Shown piece by piece: positions 18,758-27,439 of a stretch of DNA of 64,000 bases. Each line of letters opens with the position of its first letter. Positions within the stretch are counted from its first letter, which is position 1. Made by a program: the position numbers and the translations under genes. Source of the DNA: Deltaproteobacteria bacterium (GTDB lineage: Bacteria > Desulfobacterota > Syntrophia > Syntrophales > UBA2210). Location of the stretch: the NCBI GenBank assembly GCA_016935935.1, contig JAFGPZ010000038.1, positions 1-64,000 on the forward strand. The letters run 5' to 3'. The notes under the pieces are model-generated. The model saw only the letters and a program-made list of their open reading frames with translations. It ran no database searches and had not been told where the DNA came from.

Positions 18758-18933
18758 ATGACATCTGGATAAACGTATACGTATAAAGCTTATCACGGGA
18801 ATTTGGAAGTGAGATGAGTATTTAAGTTACTGTTATTGATTTTTTCTATTGTCTATTCTGTATATGGCGTTTTGGAAGTATAAGGAGGTTAAACCTGAAA
18901 AATTAGAGGTTATGAGCACGAGGGGGTAGGGTA

Positions 18934-20289
18934 ATGACGGAAAAGAAGGAAAAAAGGACGTCGGGAAAGACTTTGCAGACTGCCCGTGATGCCGGATATT
19001 TTGGAAAGAAGGCGATCAAGAATGCGCTGACGGCGATGAAAGAAGGGCAGCCGATAGGGTGGTCGATGGTTACGTGGTATCAGGGGGAGTTGATTTGCAA
19101 GGCTATGGGGATAGAAATGCTCTTTCCGGAGAACTACGGTGCCTTTTGCGCGGCGGTACGAGGGGCAGAACCGCATCTGAAAATCAGCGAGGAGGAGGGA
19201 TTTCCCTCTACAATATGCGGGTATGCACGTAACTGTTTTGGTTATACCAAGCGCATGATGGATAACAATATGCTTCCACCGGCAGATGCCCCCGGGGGCG
19301 GATTGGCGAAGCCGACATTATTGGTAGCATCGAATGCTGCCTGTGATGCCCGTTTCAAGTGGTTTCAGGCTCTTGCGCGGTACATGGATGTGCCGATATG
19401 GTTTCTTGAACTGCCGCATACGGGGGTTAAAGAGTTTTATCTGCCCGATAACAAAGATCTTAACATAAAATTTATGGTGAGTGAACTGCGACAGTTTGTC
19501 GAGTTTCTGGAGGGAGTTCTCGGAAAGAAGATGGACTGGGCTCGACTTGAAGAAGTTGTGGATCAGAGTTTAAAGACCATTCGTCTGGCGAACGAGGTTG
19601 ATCTTCTTCGACGGGCGGTTCCGTCGCCGATGGTTTCAACCGATTTCTGGGCGATCATGCTCGCGCACCTGTATTTTTCCGATGATCCCGAGGCCTATGC
19701 CTTTTATCAGAAGGTCTATGACGAGGTGAAGCACCGAGTCGACAACGGGATTCCAGCGATCCCCAACGAGAAGTACCGGCTGCTCTTCTCGGAGCTGCCG
19801 CCGTGGCACACATTAGGTTTCTTTGACATCATAGCAGAAAGGCACGGAATTGCCATGGTGAAGGAGAGTTATGCCTACGAAGCGCCCCGTATCCTGGGGG
19901 TCGAGGAATTCGAAGGGAAGGTGACGGACCCTCTGGAACTCATTGCGCGTCTCACCTACCAGTGGCTTACCGGTTATTTTGATACTGCACGGAAGTATAA
20001 CGTGGGACCGGGTTTTATCATGGCCCCCTACCTGCAGTGGGCCGAGGAGTACAAGGCGGACGGGATTTTCTGTCATGTTCTGATGTCCTGCCGTCCGGCG
20101 ACGTATACGCTGTTGCATCAGCGTAACATGATGGAGGAGAAAGTTAAAGTGCCAGGCGTGGTTGTGGATGGCGATATCGTGGACGTGCGTGTTTTCAATG
20201 AAGAAGAAGCGCTGTCCAAGGTAGAGGCATTTGTTGAGACGATGGATTATTACCGGGAAAAGCGAAAAGAGGCAGGGATGGCCTGGTAA
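18934..20289 (+). CDS. Benzoyl-CoA reductase / 2-hydroxyacyl-CoA dehydratase family subunit (BcrB/HgdA-like)
   Basis: 451 residues of the 2-hydroxyglutaryl-CoA dehydratase D-component family. Likely 4Fe-4S ligands are the Cys in TICGYARNC (near 90), the Cys in NAACDARFKWF and the Cys in VLMSCRPATY near the C-terminus. The length fits BcrB (about 440) and HgdA-type subunits. Family members carry out ATP-driven one-electron chemistry: dehydration of 2-hydroxyacyl-CoAs or reductive dearomatisation of benzoyl-CoA. It is followed 20 bases later by the second subunit. Both need an ASKHA ATPase activator (HgdC or BcrA/D), and no such gene is present in this window. Confidence 0.88.
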   Translation: MTEKKEKRTSGKTLQTARDAGYFGKKAIKNALTAMKEGQPIGWSMVTWYQGELICKAMGIEMLFPENYGAFCAAVRGAEPHLKISEEEGFPSTICGYARNCFGYTKRMMDNNMLPPADAPGGGLAKPTLLVASNAACDARFKWFQALARYMDVPIWFLELPHTGVKEFYLPDNKDLNIKFMVSELRQFVEFLEGVLGKKMDWARLEEVVDQSLKTIRLANEVDLLRRAVPSPMVSTDFWAIMLAHLYFSDDPEAYAFYQKVYDEVKHRVDNGIPAIPNEKYRLLFSELPPWHTLGFFDIIAERHGIAMVKESYAYEAPRILGVEEFEGKVTDPLELIARLTYQWLTGYFDTARKYNVGPGFIMAPYLQWAEEYKADGIFCHVLMSCRPATYTLLHQRNMMEEKVKVPGVVVDGDIVDVRVFNEEEALSKVEAFVETMDYYREKRKEAGMAW

Positions 20290-20309
20290 CCGAGAAAGGA
20301 GACTGTTCC

Positions 20310-21470
20310 ATGACATCAGACGAGACAAAAGGATTGGCTAAAGCAACAGAGATCTACAATGATCGTAATAAACGTGCTCTGGAACTGAAAGCTGACGGGA
20401 AGAAGATATTTGGGTATTTTTGTTGTTATGCTCCCCTGGAGCTTTTGACAACTTTAGATATTGTACCCTTTCGGGTTTTGGGGGATATGGAAGAGCCGAT
20501 AACATTGGGTGAAGCTCATTTGCCGTCGGTGATGTGTGTGTTCTACCGCAGTTGTCTCGATATCGCCTTGAAGGGGCGCTATGAGTTCTTCGAAGGATTT
20601 GTGGGTACCCATGCATGTGATGCCGCACAGCGAGTGGGCCAGATGTGGAATAACCTTATGGTTACCCCCTATGATTTCTTTCTCGATCTTCCCCATACGA
20701 AGCGCGATACGGCGATAAATTTTTTTAGAGATCAGATAGGGTATTTCAAAGAATCACTGGAGGAATATACGGGGAACCGGATAACCGATTCGGCCCTTTC
20801 GGAATCCATCGCGCTTCACAACAGGCAAAGAGCTCTGGTTCGTGAACTGTACGATTTACGGAAAGGTGATCCTCCTCTGGTTACAGGATCGGAGATTTTA
20901 CAGGTGATGATTTCTCTTATGTGTATTCCTGTCGATGAGGGTATTGAGCTTCTGGAGCAAGTAATCGCGGAAGTCCGGGAACGTAAGAATTTACCAGAGA
21001 AGCGGGCTGGGCGTTTGCTTGTCTGGGGATCGTTAATCGACAATATAGCAATAACGGAACTTGTAGAGAGTTCGGGACTTAACATAGTGATGGATGATAC
21101 CGCAATAGGTTTTCGTCCTTTCATGCATGATGTAGAGATAGACGGGGATTCGCTGCATAATTTGGCAAGACACTATCTGGAGGATATTATGTGTCCCCGT
21201 ACCTTCATTGAAACGAGTCTTTCATACCGGGAACATCTTGAAGACCGATTCGGTTATCTAAAGAATTTTATCAAAAAGTGGAACGTCAACGGCGTTTATC
21301 TGAATCTCGTAAGGAACTGTGATCCTCACGGGTATGAGATACCCGCGATAAGGGATTATCTTGACGCTCTGGGTATACCGGTTCTGTTTATTGAACAGGA
21401 TTATTCGACGGCATCTTTGGAGCCGCTTCGGACCAGGGTTCAGGCATTCAGAGAAAGTATCGAAGGATAA
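20310..21470 (+). CDS. Benzoyl-CoA reductase / 2-hydroxyacyl-CoA dehydratase family subunit (BcrC/HgdB-like)
   Basis: 386 residues, the same family fold as the preceding gene and the size of BcrC (about 385) or HgdB (about 379). Candidate cluster ligands are the Cys in MCVFYRSC (near 75), the Cys in GTHACDAAQR and the Cys in LVRNCDPHGYE. It should form the heterodimer with the upstream gene product. AAAGGAG precedes the ATG and a strong terminator follows at 21497. Between the two functional options, the neighbouring beta-oxidation genes fit both, so I do not choose. The lack of an activator gene next door is atypical for complete Bcr operons. Confidence 0.88.
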   Translation: MTSDETKGLAKATEIYNDRNKRALELKADGKKIFGYFCCYAPLELLTTLDIVPFRVLGDMEEPITLGEAHLPSVMCVFYRSCLDIALKGRYEFFEGFVGTHACDAAQRVGQMWNNLMVTPYDFFLDLPHTKRDTAINFFRDQIGYFKESLEEYTGNRITDSALSESIALHNRQRALVRELYDLRKGDPPLVTGSEILQVMISLMCIPVDEGIELLEQVIAEVRERKNLPEKRAGRLLVWGSLIDNIAITELVESSGLNIVMDDTAIGFRPFMHDVEIDGDSLHNLARHYLEDIMCPRTFIETSLSYREHLEDRFGYLKNFIKKWNVNGVYLNLVRNCDPHGYEIPAIRDYLDALGIPVLFIEQDYSTASLEPLRTRVQAFRESIEG

Positions 21471-21496
21471 TCTAAATCAATTAAAGACATCCTTAA

Positions 21497-21540
21497 GGCC
21501 CTCTTTGCATTCAGCGATACGTGCGGAGGGCCATTTTTTT
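21497..21540 (+). terminator. Rho-independent terminator after the BcrB/BcrC-like pair
   Basis: GGCCCTC at 21497-21503 pairs with GAGGGCC at 21526-21532, followed directly by ATTTTTTT. The loop is long (22 bases) but the stem and T-run are clear. Confidence 0.8.
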
Positions 21541-21582
21541 AACATCTTATTGCAGGGCAGGCATCTGCTACATCTAGGGGGA

Positions 21583-21834
21583 TCAGTCCCTTCTTACCCA
21601 GATTCTGTACATTACTTCTTCCCCCTCTTCAAAGCACTTGAACCCGCTTGGGTCGGCCTCTTCGACATCTATATTTTCTTTTCCGTAGATTTCTTCGTAT
21701 TGCTGAAGCCAGTTTTTAAAATGATCTCCTCCGCCAAAATAAACCTTTTCCCATCTACTGCCTTGATTATCCCTTTTTTCAAGCACCTGTTCTTCCTTTC
21801 TTATACCTGTCAAAAGCGCGGATTTATCCGTCAT
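21583..21834 (-). CDS. Small acidic hypothetical protein (83 residues)
   Basis: Start set at 21834 because AGGAG precedes this ATG on the - strand. A longer frame to 21981 has no ribosome binding site. The product (starting MTDKSALLTGIRKEEQV, ending VMYRIWVRRD) is charged and soluble, with one Cys. No domain is recognised. It lies opposite in orientation to both flanking operons and ends close to the terminator of the BcrC-like gene. Confidence 0.6.
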   Translation of the reverse strand: MTDKSALLTGIRKEEQVLEKRDNQGSRWEKVYFGGGDHFKNWLQQYEEIYGKENIDVEEADPSGFKCFEEGEEVMYRIWVRRD

Positions 21835-21974
21835 ATTTTCCTCTCCTATTCTTTTGGACCTAACGACCCGGGTCTTTAATAATGAAGTATTGAAAAGAGC
21901 AAAAGGATGTACTGGAAAGGAGTATAAAAAAACACCTTGTGAGTCAATCAAATAATGACCACAGCATAATTTGA

Positions 21975-22003
21975 TTGACACGCAAGGCCTTTCTTCTTAT
22001 ACT
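21975..22003 (+). promoter_or_regulatory. Sigma-70-type promoter P2 (paired with 3384)
   Basis: TTGACA at 21975-21980, 17-base spacer, TATACT at 21998-22003. The spacer starts CGCAAGGCC, and an A-run plus GGGGGGCTT follows the -10 box, closely matching P1 at 3384. About 220 bases of leader precede the thiolase start; that leader and the rest of 21835-22224 contain no visible gene. Confidence 0.75.
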
Positions 22004-22224
22004 TCTCACACAAAAAAGGGGGGCTTATCGGATTGAGAATAACATAAAGCATAACCGCCTGTTAATACAGGGAAAGCCAGACCTGATAGAGACTCAGGTA
22101 GATTAAGGGATTTCCTTATGTGGACGGTAGTAATGTTTGTTTTCTTATTCCAAACTATGCCTGTCATTTTAATTTTGCTTCTGTATTATTTGTAGTTTTA
22201 TATCCCTTAAAAGGAGGACTTTAA

Positions 22225-23490
22225 ATGCAGAGAAAAAGAAAGCTGGGCAGAGGAGTCGCTGTCGTCGGAGCTGGCATGTCAAATTTCGGCATGTTTCCCG
22301 AGAAAGACTCCAAAGATTTATTTGTAGAGGCCTTCAACGAGATGGCAGGATCGGTTGACAAGGGGCTTGATCCCAATGAGATCGATGCCATGTACGTAGG
22401 TAATTTTACAAATGATTTTTTTGTGCATCAGGCACACTGGGGACCAATTGTTTCAGAATTAATTGGAATTAATCCCAAGCCGTCAACAAGAACCGAAGGG
22501 GCTTGTGCATCGAGCGCACTTGCATTCAGAGAGGGTTGTTTTGCCATAGCCTCCGGTTTTTATGACATGGTTCTTGTTGGTGGTGTCGAGGAAATGTCAA
22601 AATGCACAACCGAAGAAGTAGCCGAGGGTTTGGCAATGGCAGCTGTGCCATACGAACACCAGGTTGGTTTTACGTTCCCGGGGGTTTTTGGCGTAATAGC
22701 AACTGCATATTTCGAAAAATACGGGGCCTCTCATGAGGATCTTATGAATGTGACTATAAAAAGCCACAACAATGCCCCTCTCAACCCGAAAGCTCAGTTT
22801 AAACTCACCATACGCGACCTGATGAATGCAAGAATCGAACGTCTCAAGAAGAAGGGCGCTCCTGTTCCGCAATGGGAGGATGAAAAAGATTTTCTCCGTG
22901 ATCCCGGTGCAAATCCCGTTGTTTCATGGCCCATGCACCTCTATGACTGCTGTCCAATCAGTGACGGAGCAGCCTGTATGTTGCTGGTGGCAGAGGACAT
23001 CGCACGGAACTTTACAGATAATCCATTATATGTTGCGGGATTGGGACAGGGAAGTGGCAGGGGGTTAAACAGTGCCGATGATATGACATATATGGAGGCT
23101 ACGAGATACGCGGCACAGGAGGCCTACGGAATGTCAGGACTTTCACCGGCAGATATCCAGTTTGCCGAAGTACATGACTGCTTCTCCATGGCCGAAATTC
23201 TTCATATTGAAGATCTAGGGTTCTTCAAGCCTGGAGAAGGATACAAGGCCGTCAGAGATGGATTGACGAGAAGAGACGGCCCCAAACCGATCAACACTTC
23301 AGGTGGTCTTAAGTGCAAGGGGCACCCGGTAGGGGCAACGGGAACAGGACAACTCTTTGAAGTCTGGAAACAACTCCGAGGTGAAGCGGGTGAGCGCCAG
23401 CTTCCCATAAAGGATTTACATATCGGCGCAGCTCATAACCTGGGAGGAACAGGGGGTACCTGTACACTCACAATACTGGAAAGGAGGTAA
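22225..23490 (+). CDS. Thiolase family protein (SCP-x/BbsB-like)
   Basis: 421 residues. The nucleophile Cys is in EGACASSALAF (about residue 93), the AEVHDCFSMAE motif near 315, the His in KCKGHPVGATG and the C-terminal HNLGGTGGTC. This is the thiolase group that works with a DUF35 partner, such as BbsB with BbsA in anaerobic toluene degradation or the archaeal acetoacetyl-CoA thiolase. The DUF35 gene follows after 3 bases. AAAGGAGG precedes the ATG; promoter P2 lies upstream. A CoA-dependent cleavage of a 3-oxoacyl-CoA is expected. It is diverged from the thiolase at 13827, so the window encodes at least three thiolase-type enzymes. Confidence 0.9.
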   Translation: MQRKRKLGRGVAVVGAGMSNFGMFPEKDSKDLFVEAFNEMAGSVDKGLDPNEIDAMYVGNFTNDFFVHQAHWGPIVSELIGINPKPSTRTEGACASSALAFREGCFAIASGFYDMVLVGGVEEMSKCTTEEVAEGLAMAAVPYEHQVGFTFPGVFGVIATAYFEKYGASHEDLMNVTIKSHNNAPLNPKAQFKLTIRDLMNARIERLKKKGAPVPQWEDEKDFLRDPGANPVVSWPMHLYDCCPISDGAACMLLVAEDIARNFTDNPLYVAGLGQGSGRGLNSADDMTYMEATRYAAQEAYGMSGLSPADIQFAEVHDCFSMAEILHIEDLGFFKPGEGYKAVRDGLTRRDGPKPINTSGGLKCKGHPVGATGTGQLFEVWKQLRGEAGERQLPIKDLHIGAAHNLGGTGGTCTLTILERR

Positions 23491-23493
23491 ACC

Positions 23494-23910
23494 ATGCAAA
23501 ATAGACCGATCAGCGATATATCTTTTGCCCAATATCTTAATGAAGACAAACTGATGGGCTCCAAGTGTAATAAGTGCGGTACTATTGCAACACCGCCACG
23601 CCAAATATGTAAAAAATGCCACGACTCGAATGTTGAGTGGCTTGAAATGAGTGGCAAAGGAAAGCTTGCAGCCTTTACATGTACAGCGATAGCTCCGCGC
23701 ATCATGATTGAAGAAGGTTTTGGAAGAGCAAATCCGTATTGCGTGGGTGTAGTTGAACTGAAAGAAGGAACAAGGGTAGACGCCCGGATTGAGGGGGTCG
23801 ATGCAAAAAACCCTGAAACGATAAAGGTCGGTATGCCACTTTCCGTAACGTTTCTTCACAGGGGTGAAGGAGAAAAAATGAAAACTTTCCTTGCATTCAA
23901 ACCTGAATAA
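23494..23910 (+). CDS. DUF35 zinc-ribbon/OB-fold protein (thiolase partner, BbsA-like)
   Basis: 138 residues. A rubredoxin-like zinc ribbon with two CxxC pairs (CNKCGT near 28 and CKKCHD near 42) is followed by an OB fold. This is the classic stand-alone DUF35 architecture. It overlaps the thiolase ribosome region: AAAGGAGG sits at the thiolase 3' end with only 3 bases between genes, so the two are translationally linked and should make one complex. In described systems the OB domain binds the thiolase dimer and can help form the acyl-CoA channel. A strong terminator follows at 23930. Confidence 0.9.
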   Translation: MQNRPISDISFAQYLNEDKLMGSKCNKCGTIATPPRQICKKCHDSNVEWLEMSGKGKLAAFTCTAIAPRIMIEEGFGRANPYCVGVVELKEGTRVDARIEGVDAKNPETIKVGMPLSVTFLHRGEGEKMKTFLAFKPE

Positions 23911-23929
23911 AAAGTAGTATTTCGAGATT

Positions 23930-23983
23930 AAGAGCCTCCTGTTTGATGTTCAAGTTTGTTCCGAACGGGAGGCTCTTTTTTTA
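23930..23983 (+). terminator. Rho-independent terminator after the thiolase/DUF35 pair
   Basis: AAGAGCCTCC at 23930-23939 pairs with GGAGGCTCTT at 23968-23977 (10 bp), followed by a T-run to 23982. Confidence 0.85.
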
Positions 23984-24050
23984 TTTAAATAAAACCATGT
24001 AGTAACTTGACAATTTCTCAGAATAATGTAAAGGAATCGCTGAATAGAAT

Positions 24051-24120
24051 CTCGCTGCGACAAGTTGCGTGGAATCTTTACCGGTAAGGGGATTTTTTAT
24101 TCACTTGCTGTTCAGTTCAA
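24051..24120. repeat. Intergenic palindromic repeat, degenerate copy
   Basis: GCTGCGACAAGTTGCGTGGAATC at about 24054-24076 is a decayed version of the hairpin at 2008 (the spelled core being ACAAGTTGCG). It is followed by a TTCACTTGCT segment and GTTCAGTTCAA, which correspond to parts of copy 1 near 2092-2138. It lies just before the YcaO gene. Confidence 0.5.
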
Positions 24121-24143
24121 TTACATGCGGGAATCAGTATATT

Positions 24144-25586
24144 ATGAATATTAGTTCAAATATTTCTCTGAAGTCGTCTCCCAAAACCTATACTCAGGAT
24201 CTAGACAAAGCTATTCCACCTGCTGAAACGGTAAAGAATGTCAAAGCCGTCCTGCAACGTATCGATCTTAAACTGGTAAATGATATCAGCCGAATCGATT
24301 ATCGGCGTCTCGATATACCCGTCTATGTATGTGAGGCCGGGAAGGACTGTAACACTCCCGGCAGAAAGACGATGGGTAAAGGTTCGTCACCGGAGCAGGC
24401 AGAGGCTAGCGCTTTAATGGAACTGATTGAAAGATTCAGCCACGCAAACTATCCCCATTCCCATAAGTTTCGGACAGGTCGATATTCTGACTTTGAGCAG
24501 TTCTCTATTCCCTTTGACAGGATATTTCATGTTCCCCACAGAAAATCTTTCGTTCCCGAGGAAAACAAGGAGAAATTTAAAGAGCTTTCTTTCTGCTGGC
24601 TTCCAGCGTACAGCCTGCTTCAAAAAAAAGACTTTATGATTCCTTATGAGTGGTTTGCAGATATTCAGGGTACCAATGGCCTCTCTGCCGGCAACACACT
24701 TGAAGAAGCCGTCCTTCAGGGACTTTCCGAAGTCATAGAAAGGCATGTATCTTCTGTAATAAACTGCGAACGGCGATCTGTTCCTACAATCGATCTCGCA
24801 AGCGTGAGAGATCCTGTTGCACGGGATCTCATCAGAAAATACATTTATAATGGGATAGAGTTATTTATTAAAGACTTCAGCATGAACATCGGTATTCCTA
24901 CAATAGCCGGAATCGCCTTTGATCCTTCAAGTTACCCGCAAAGCATGGTCGTTATGTGTGCAGCAACGGCGACTCATCCCGAAAAAGCACTTATAAGGGT
25001 TCTTACGGAAATACAGCAAATGGCCATCGATTACTTCAAACAGGATTACTATGCAGGAGGCATATTACCTAAATTCTACGATATTCGCGAAGCTGAATAT
25101 TTAATCAGTAACAATAAGACAGTTTCCATTGACGAACTCCCCGACGTGTCTGACAATGACATACTTATTGAATTGGAAAACTATACAAAGGCCTTGGATG
25201 CCATTGATTTTGAACCGATTGTGATAGATACCACTCACCCCGTTCTACGCATACCGAGCGTATTCGTTCTTGTTCCCGGCTCGGAACTGTATGACAATTC
25301 AAAATGCGATTTAAACTCGTATTATTATCTTGCACGGCGTATGCAGCATACAGGAAATTTCGAAAAGGCCATCGAAAATTATCGACTATCAATTTCAAGA
25401 CACCCGGCTTCATCGTGTCATGCCAATTTTGAAATGGGAGAATGCTTCAGACATTTAAAAGAATATCAGGAAGCATCTGACTGCTACAAGACGAGCCTGC
25501 GTTACAGTCCTGACCGTAATATGCAGTATCGAATTTTTGATTCTCTGACTAAATGTAATCAATTGCTTCAGCCTGCTTCACTTTGA
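24144..25586 (+). CDS. YcaO-domain protein with C-terminal TPR repeats
   Basis: 480 residues from the ATG at 24144; an upstream GTG at 24069 would add 25 residues across a repeat and is less likely. The YcaO ATP-binding signature is intact: GKGSSPEQAEASALMELIER and, later, GNTLEEAVLQGLSEVIERH, supplying the Mg-binding glutamates. The C-terminal strand PSVFVLVPG follows, and then about 100 residues with two TPR units (YYYLARRMQHTGNFEKAIEN, FRHLKEYQEASDCY). YcaO enzymes activate peptide amides with ATP to make azolines or thioamides; the YcaO-TPR subgroup, including E. coli YcaO, modifies proteins. There is no TfuA, precursor peptide or dehydrogenase gene nearby, so its target may be a host enzyme. 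Function unproven. Confidence 0.88.
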   Translation: MNISSNISLKSSPKTYTQDLDKAIPPAETVKNVKAVLQRIDLKLVNDISRIDYRRLDIPVYVCEAGKDCNTPGRKTMGKGSSPEQAEASALMELIERFSHANYPHSHKFRTGRYSDFEQFSIPFDRIFHVPHRKSFVPEENKEKFKELSFCWLPAYSLLQKKDFMIPYEWFADIQGTNGLSAGNTLEEAVLQGLSEVIERHVSSVINCERRSVPTIDLASVRDPVARDLIRKYIYNGIELFIKDFSMNIGIPTIAGIAFDPSSYPQSMVVMCAATATHPEKALIRVLTEIQQMAIDYFKQDYYAGGILPKFYDIREAEYLISNNKTVSIDELPDVSDNDILIELENYTKALDAIDFEPIVIDTTHPVLRIPSVFVLVPGSELYDNSKCDLNSYYYLARRMQHTGNFEKAIENYRLSISRHPASSCHANFEMGECFRHLKEYQEASDCYKTSLRYSPDRNMQYRIFDSLTKCNQLLQPASL

Positions 25587-25923
25587 TGAAAGTATAGTAG
25601 TGACTTTCCAGCCTGACTTTTTTATTGATTTTTTTTGCCCGTACTATTATATTTGTCCGCGATAGCGTGAACGAACGTAAAACTTCAAATAAAGAGACAC
25701 GGTGAGATAATACTTATACAGCAAGCTGGAGGGGCGTAGGTTTTTATATCTTTGTTATGCCAGTGACTTTAAACTGATCAGCGAGTGCATTCCCCGCAAC
25801 TTATTGCGGGGAGTTTCAATTGATGATAACCGGTTCTTTAAGATGTAGATTATATTAGCCTTTTCAGTATGACAGGTTCTGTTTAAATGATTTATAGCGA
25901 ATATAATTAAAAAAGGAGGAATC
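25587..25923. other. Gene-free stretch containing repeat copy 3
   Basis: 337 bases between the YcaO gene and the synthetase operon. The clear element is the palindromic repeat at 25790. No small gene or recognisable promoter. Confidence 0.5.
25790..25813. repeat. Intergenic palindromic repeat, copy 3
   Basis: Hairpin with arms TTCCCCGCAAC and TTGCGGGGAG around a TTA centre, same family as copies at 2008 and 15125. Confidence 0.65.
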
Positions 25924-27318
25924 ATGGCTGGAAACCTGGAAACTTTTTTTCAACCTAACAGTGTTGTTGTTATTGGTGCATCTGCCACGCCACACAAACC
26001 CGGTAATGATGTTATTGAAAATATCCTGGCCAATGAGTATGGAGGAAAGATTTACCTGGTAAACCCTAAAGGGGGGAAAATTCTTGGAATAGATGTCCAC
26101 AGTTCAATTCAGGAACTTCCGGAAAACATTGACCTGGCTATCATAATTTTGCCGGCCGCAGACAATGTAAGGATAATTAGTGAATGTGTTGAAAAAGGAA
26201 TTAAATATTTTGTTCTTGCGGCGGGGGGGTTTTCAGAGGTAAATAAAGAGGGAGAGGTCTTACAGGATGAGCTGACAAATCTCATTCGAGAGAAAGGAAT
26301 TCGGGTTATAGGCCCCAATACTTCCGGTCATTCTTCTCTTCCGCATAATTTCACGTCAAGCTTTTTTCCGCTTCGTAAAATTCCCAGAGGTCACATCTCA
26401 TATATTACTCAAACAGGAAATTTTGCTACCCACACCATGCGTTACATCATAACGGGTGAAAATTTTGGTATAGCTCGCTTTGTGGGCATGGGCAATAAGC
26501 TGGATGTAGAGGAAAGTGAATTGCTTGAATATCTGGCAGAAGACCGGGAAACAAAAGCTATCATCATGTACCTTGAAAGCATTAAATATCCGAAGAAATT
26601 TTTGCAGGTTGCCAGTGAAGTGACGAAAATTAAACCTGTCATCCTGCTTAAAGGGGGAAGTACAAAAGAAGGTGCAACTGCTGCAATAGCACATACCGCT
26701 GCTCTCGCTTCAGACGACAGGATTACAGATGGTGCTCTCAGGCAGGCAGGTGTAACACGTGTGGAAAAATATTCACACCTGATATGGACAGCCAAGGCCT
26801 TATCATGCATGCCTCTACCCCAGGGAAACCGTGTCAGTTTCATGGCTCCCTCGGGAGCTATGCTCGTAATCCTCACAGACCTGTGTAAACGGCGTTACGG
26901 CCTCGACATTCCCACCATAGAAGAAAGTACACGTGAACGTTTACAGGAAATCAGTCCACCTTATATCAGAATGCGTAATCCTGTTGATATCTGGCCATCT
27001 GCCGGAATTCATGGCGTAGAGTTTGCCTATGGAGAGGCTATGGAAGCCGTATTGCGTGATCCTAATATAGATGCAGTAGTACCCGTTTTAATGCTTACCG
27101 AGCATACGAGCGTACCGCCTCTCGATTTTATCGTGAATCTTGCCAGAAAATATCCTGAGAAACCCGTCTACGTTACATTCAGCGCTGACAAGAAATATAT
27201 GGAAGAAGCAAAGGCTTTTCTGGAACCCAGAGGCGTGCCGACTTTTCCAATGATAGAAGAACCTTTTGAAACGTTATCGATACTTACTCGATGCCGAGAG
27301 GCTTTAAAAAGGAAATGA
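25924..27318 (+). CDS. ADP-forming acyl-CoA synthetase, alpha subunit
   Basis: 464 residues, matching the about 460-residue alpha subunit of archaeal-type ADP-forming acetyl-CoA synthetase. The N-terminal CoA-binding Rossmann domain (VVVIGASATPHKPG) is followed by two succinyl-CoA-ligase-like domains. The phosphorylated histidine is His257 (AIAHTAALAS), the same number as the catalytic His of the Pyrococcus enzyme. The complex converts acyl-CoA + ADP + Pi to acid + CoA + ATP, or the reverse. AAAAGGAGG precedes the ATG. The beta subunit is 121 bases downstream. In a degrader it could conserve ATP from acetyl-CoA or another acyl-CoA, or activate the growth substrate cheaply. Confidence 0.92.
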   Translation: MAGNLETFFQPNSVVVIGASATPHKPGNDVIENILANEYGGKIYLVNPKGGKILGIDVHSSIQELPENIDLAIIILPAADNVRIISECVEKGIKYFVLAAGGFSEVNKEGEVLQDELTNLIREKGIRVIGPNTSGHSSLPHNFTSSFFPLRKIPRGHISYITQTGNFATHTMRYIITGENFGIARFVGMGNKLDVEESELLEYLAEDRETKAIIMYLESIKYPKKFLQVASEVTKIKPVILLKGGSTKEGATAAIAHTAALASDDRITDGALRQAGVTRVEKYSHLIWTAKALSCMPLPQGNRVSFMAPSGAMLVILTDLCKRRYGLDIPTIEESTRERLQEISPPYIRMRNPVDIWPSAGIHGVEFAYGEAMEAVLRDPNIDAVVPVLMLTEHTSVPPLDFIVNLARKYPEKPVYVTFSADKKYMEEAKAFLEPRGVPTFPMIEEPFETLSILTRCREALKRK

Positions 27319-27439
27319 GGCCGTCAAAAGCTCAGACTTGAAGAACATATTGGAACAATGTTTTCGAGATATCATGTAAACTCATCATAAAAACATACGA
27401 TAAATGCTTCGATATTAACCTTAGGAGGTCTGAAAAGTC

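Noticed and set aside
21835..21981. Longer version of the small protein at 21583
   Set aside because: The extension starts without a ribosome site and its first residues overlap the promoter P2 region; the ATG at 21834 has AGGAG.
24069..24143. Upstream GTG start for the YcaO protein
   Set aside because: The extra 25 residues cross a decayed intergenic repeat and begin without a ribosome site; the ATG at 24144 is preferred.
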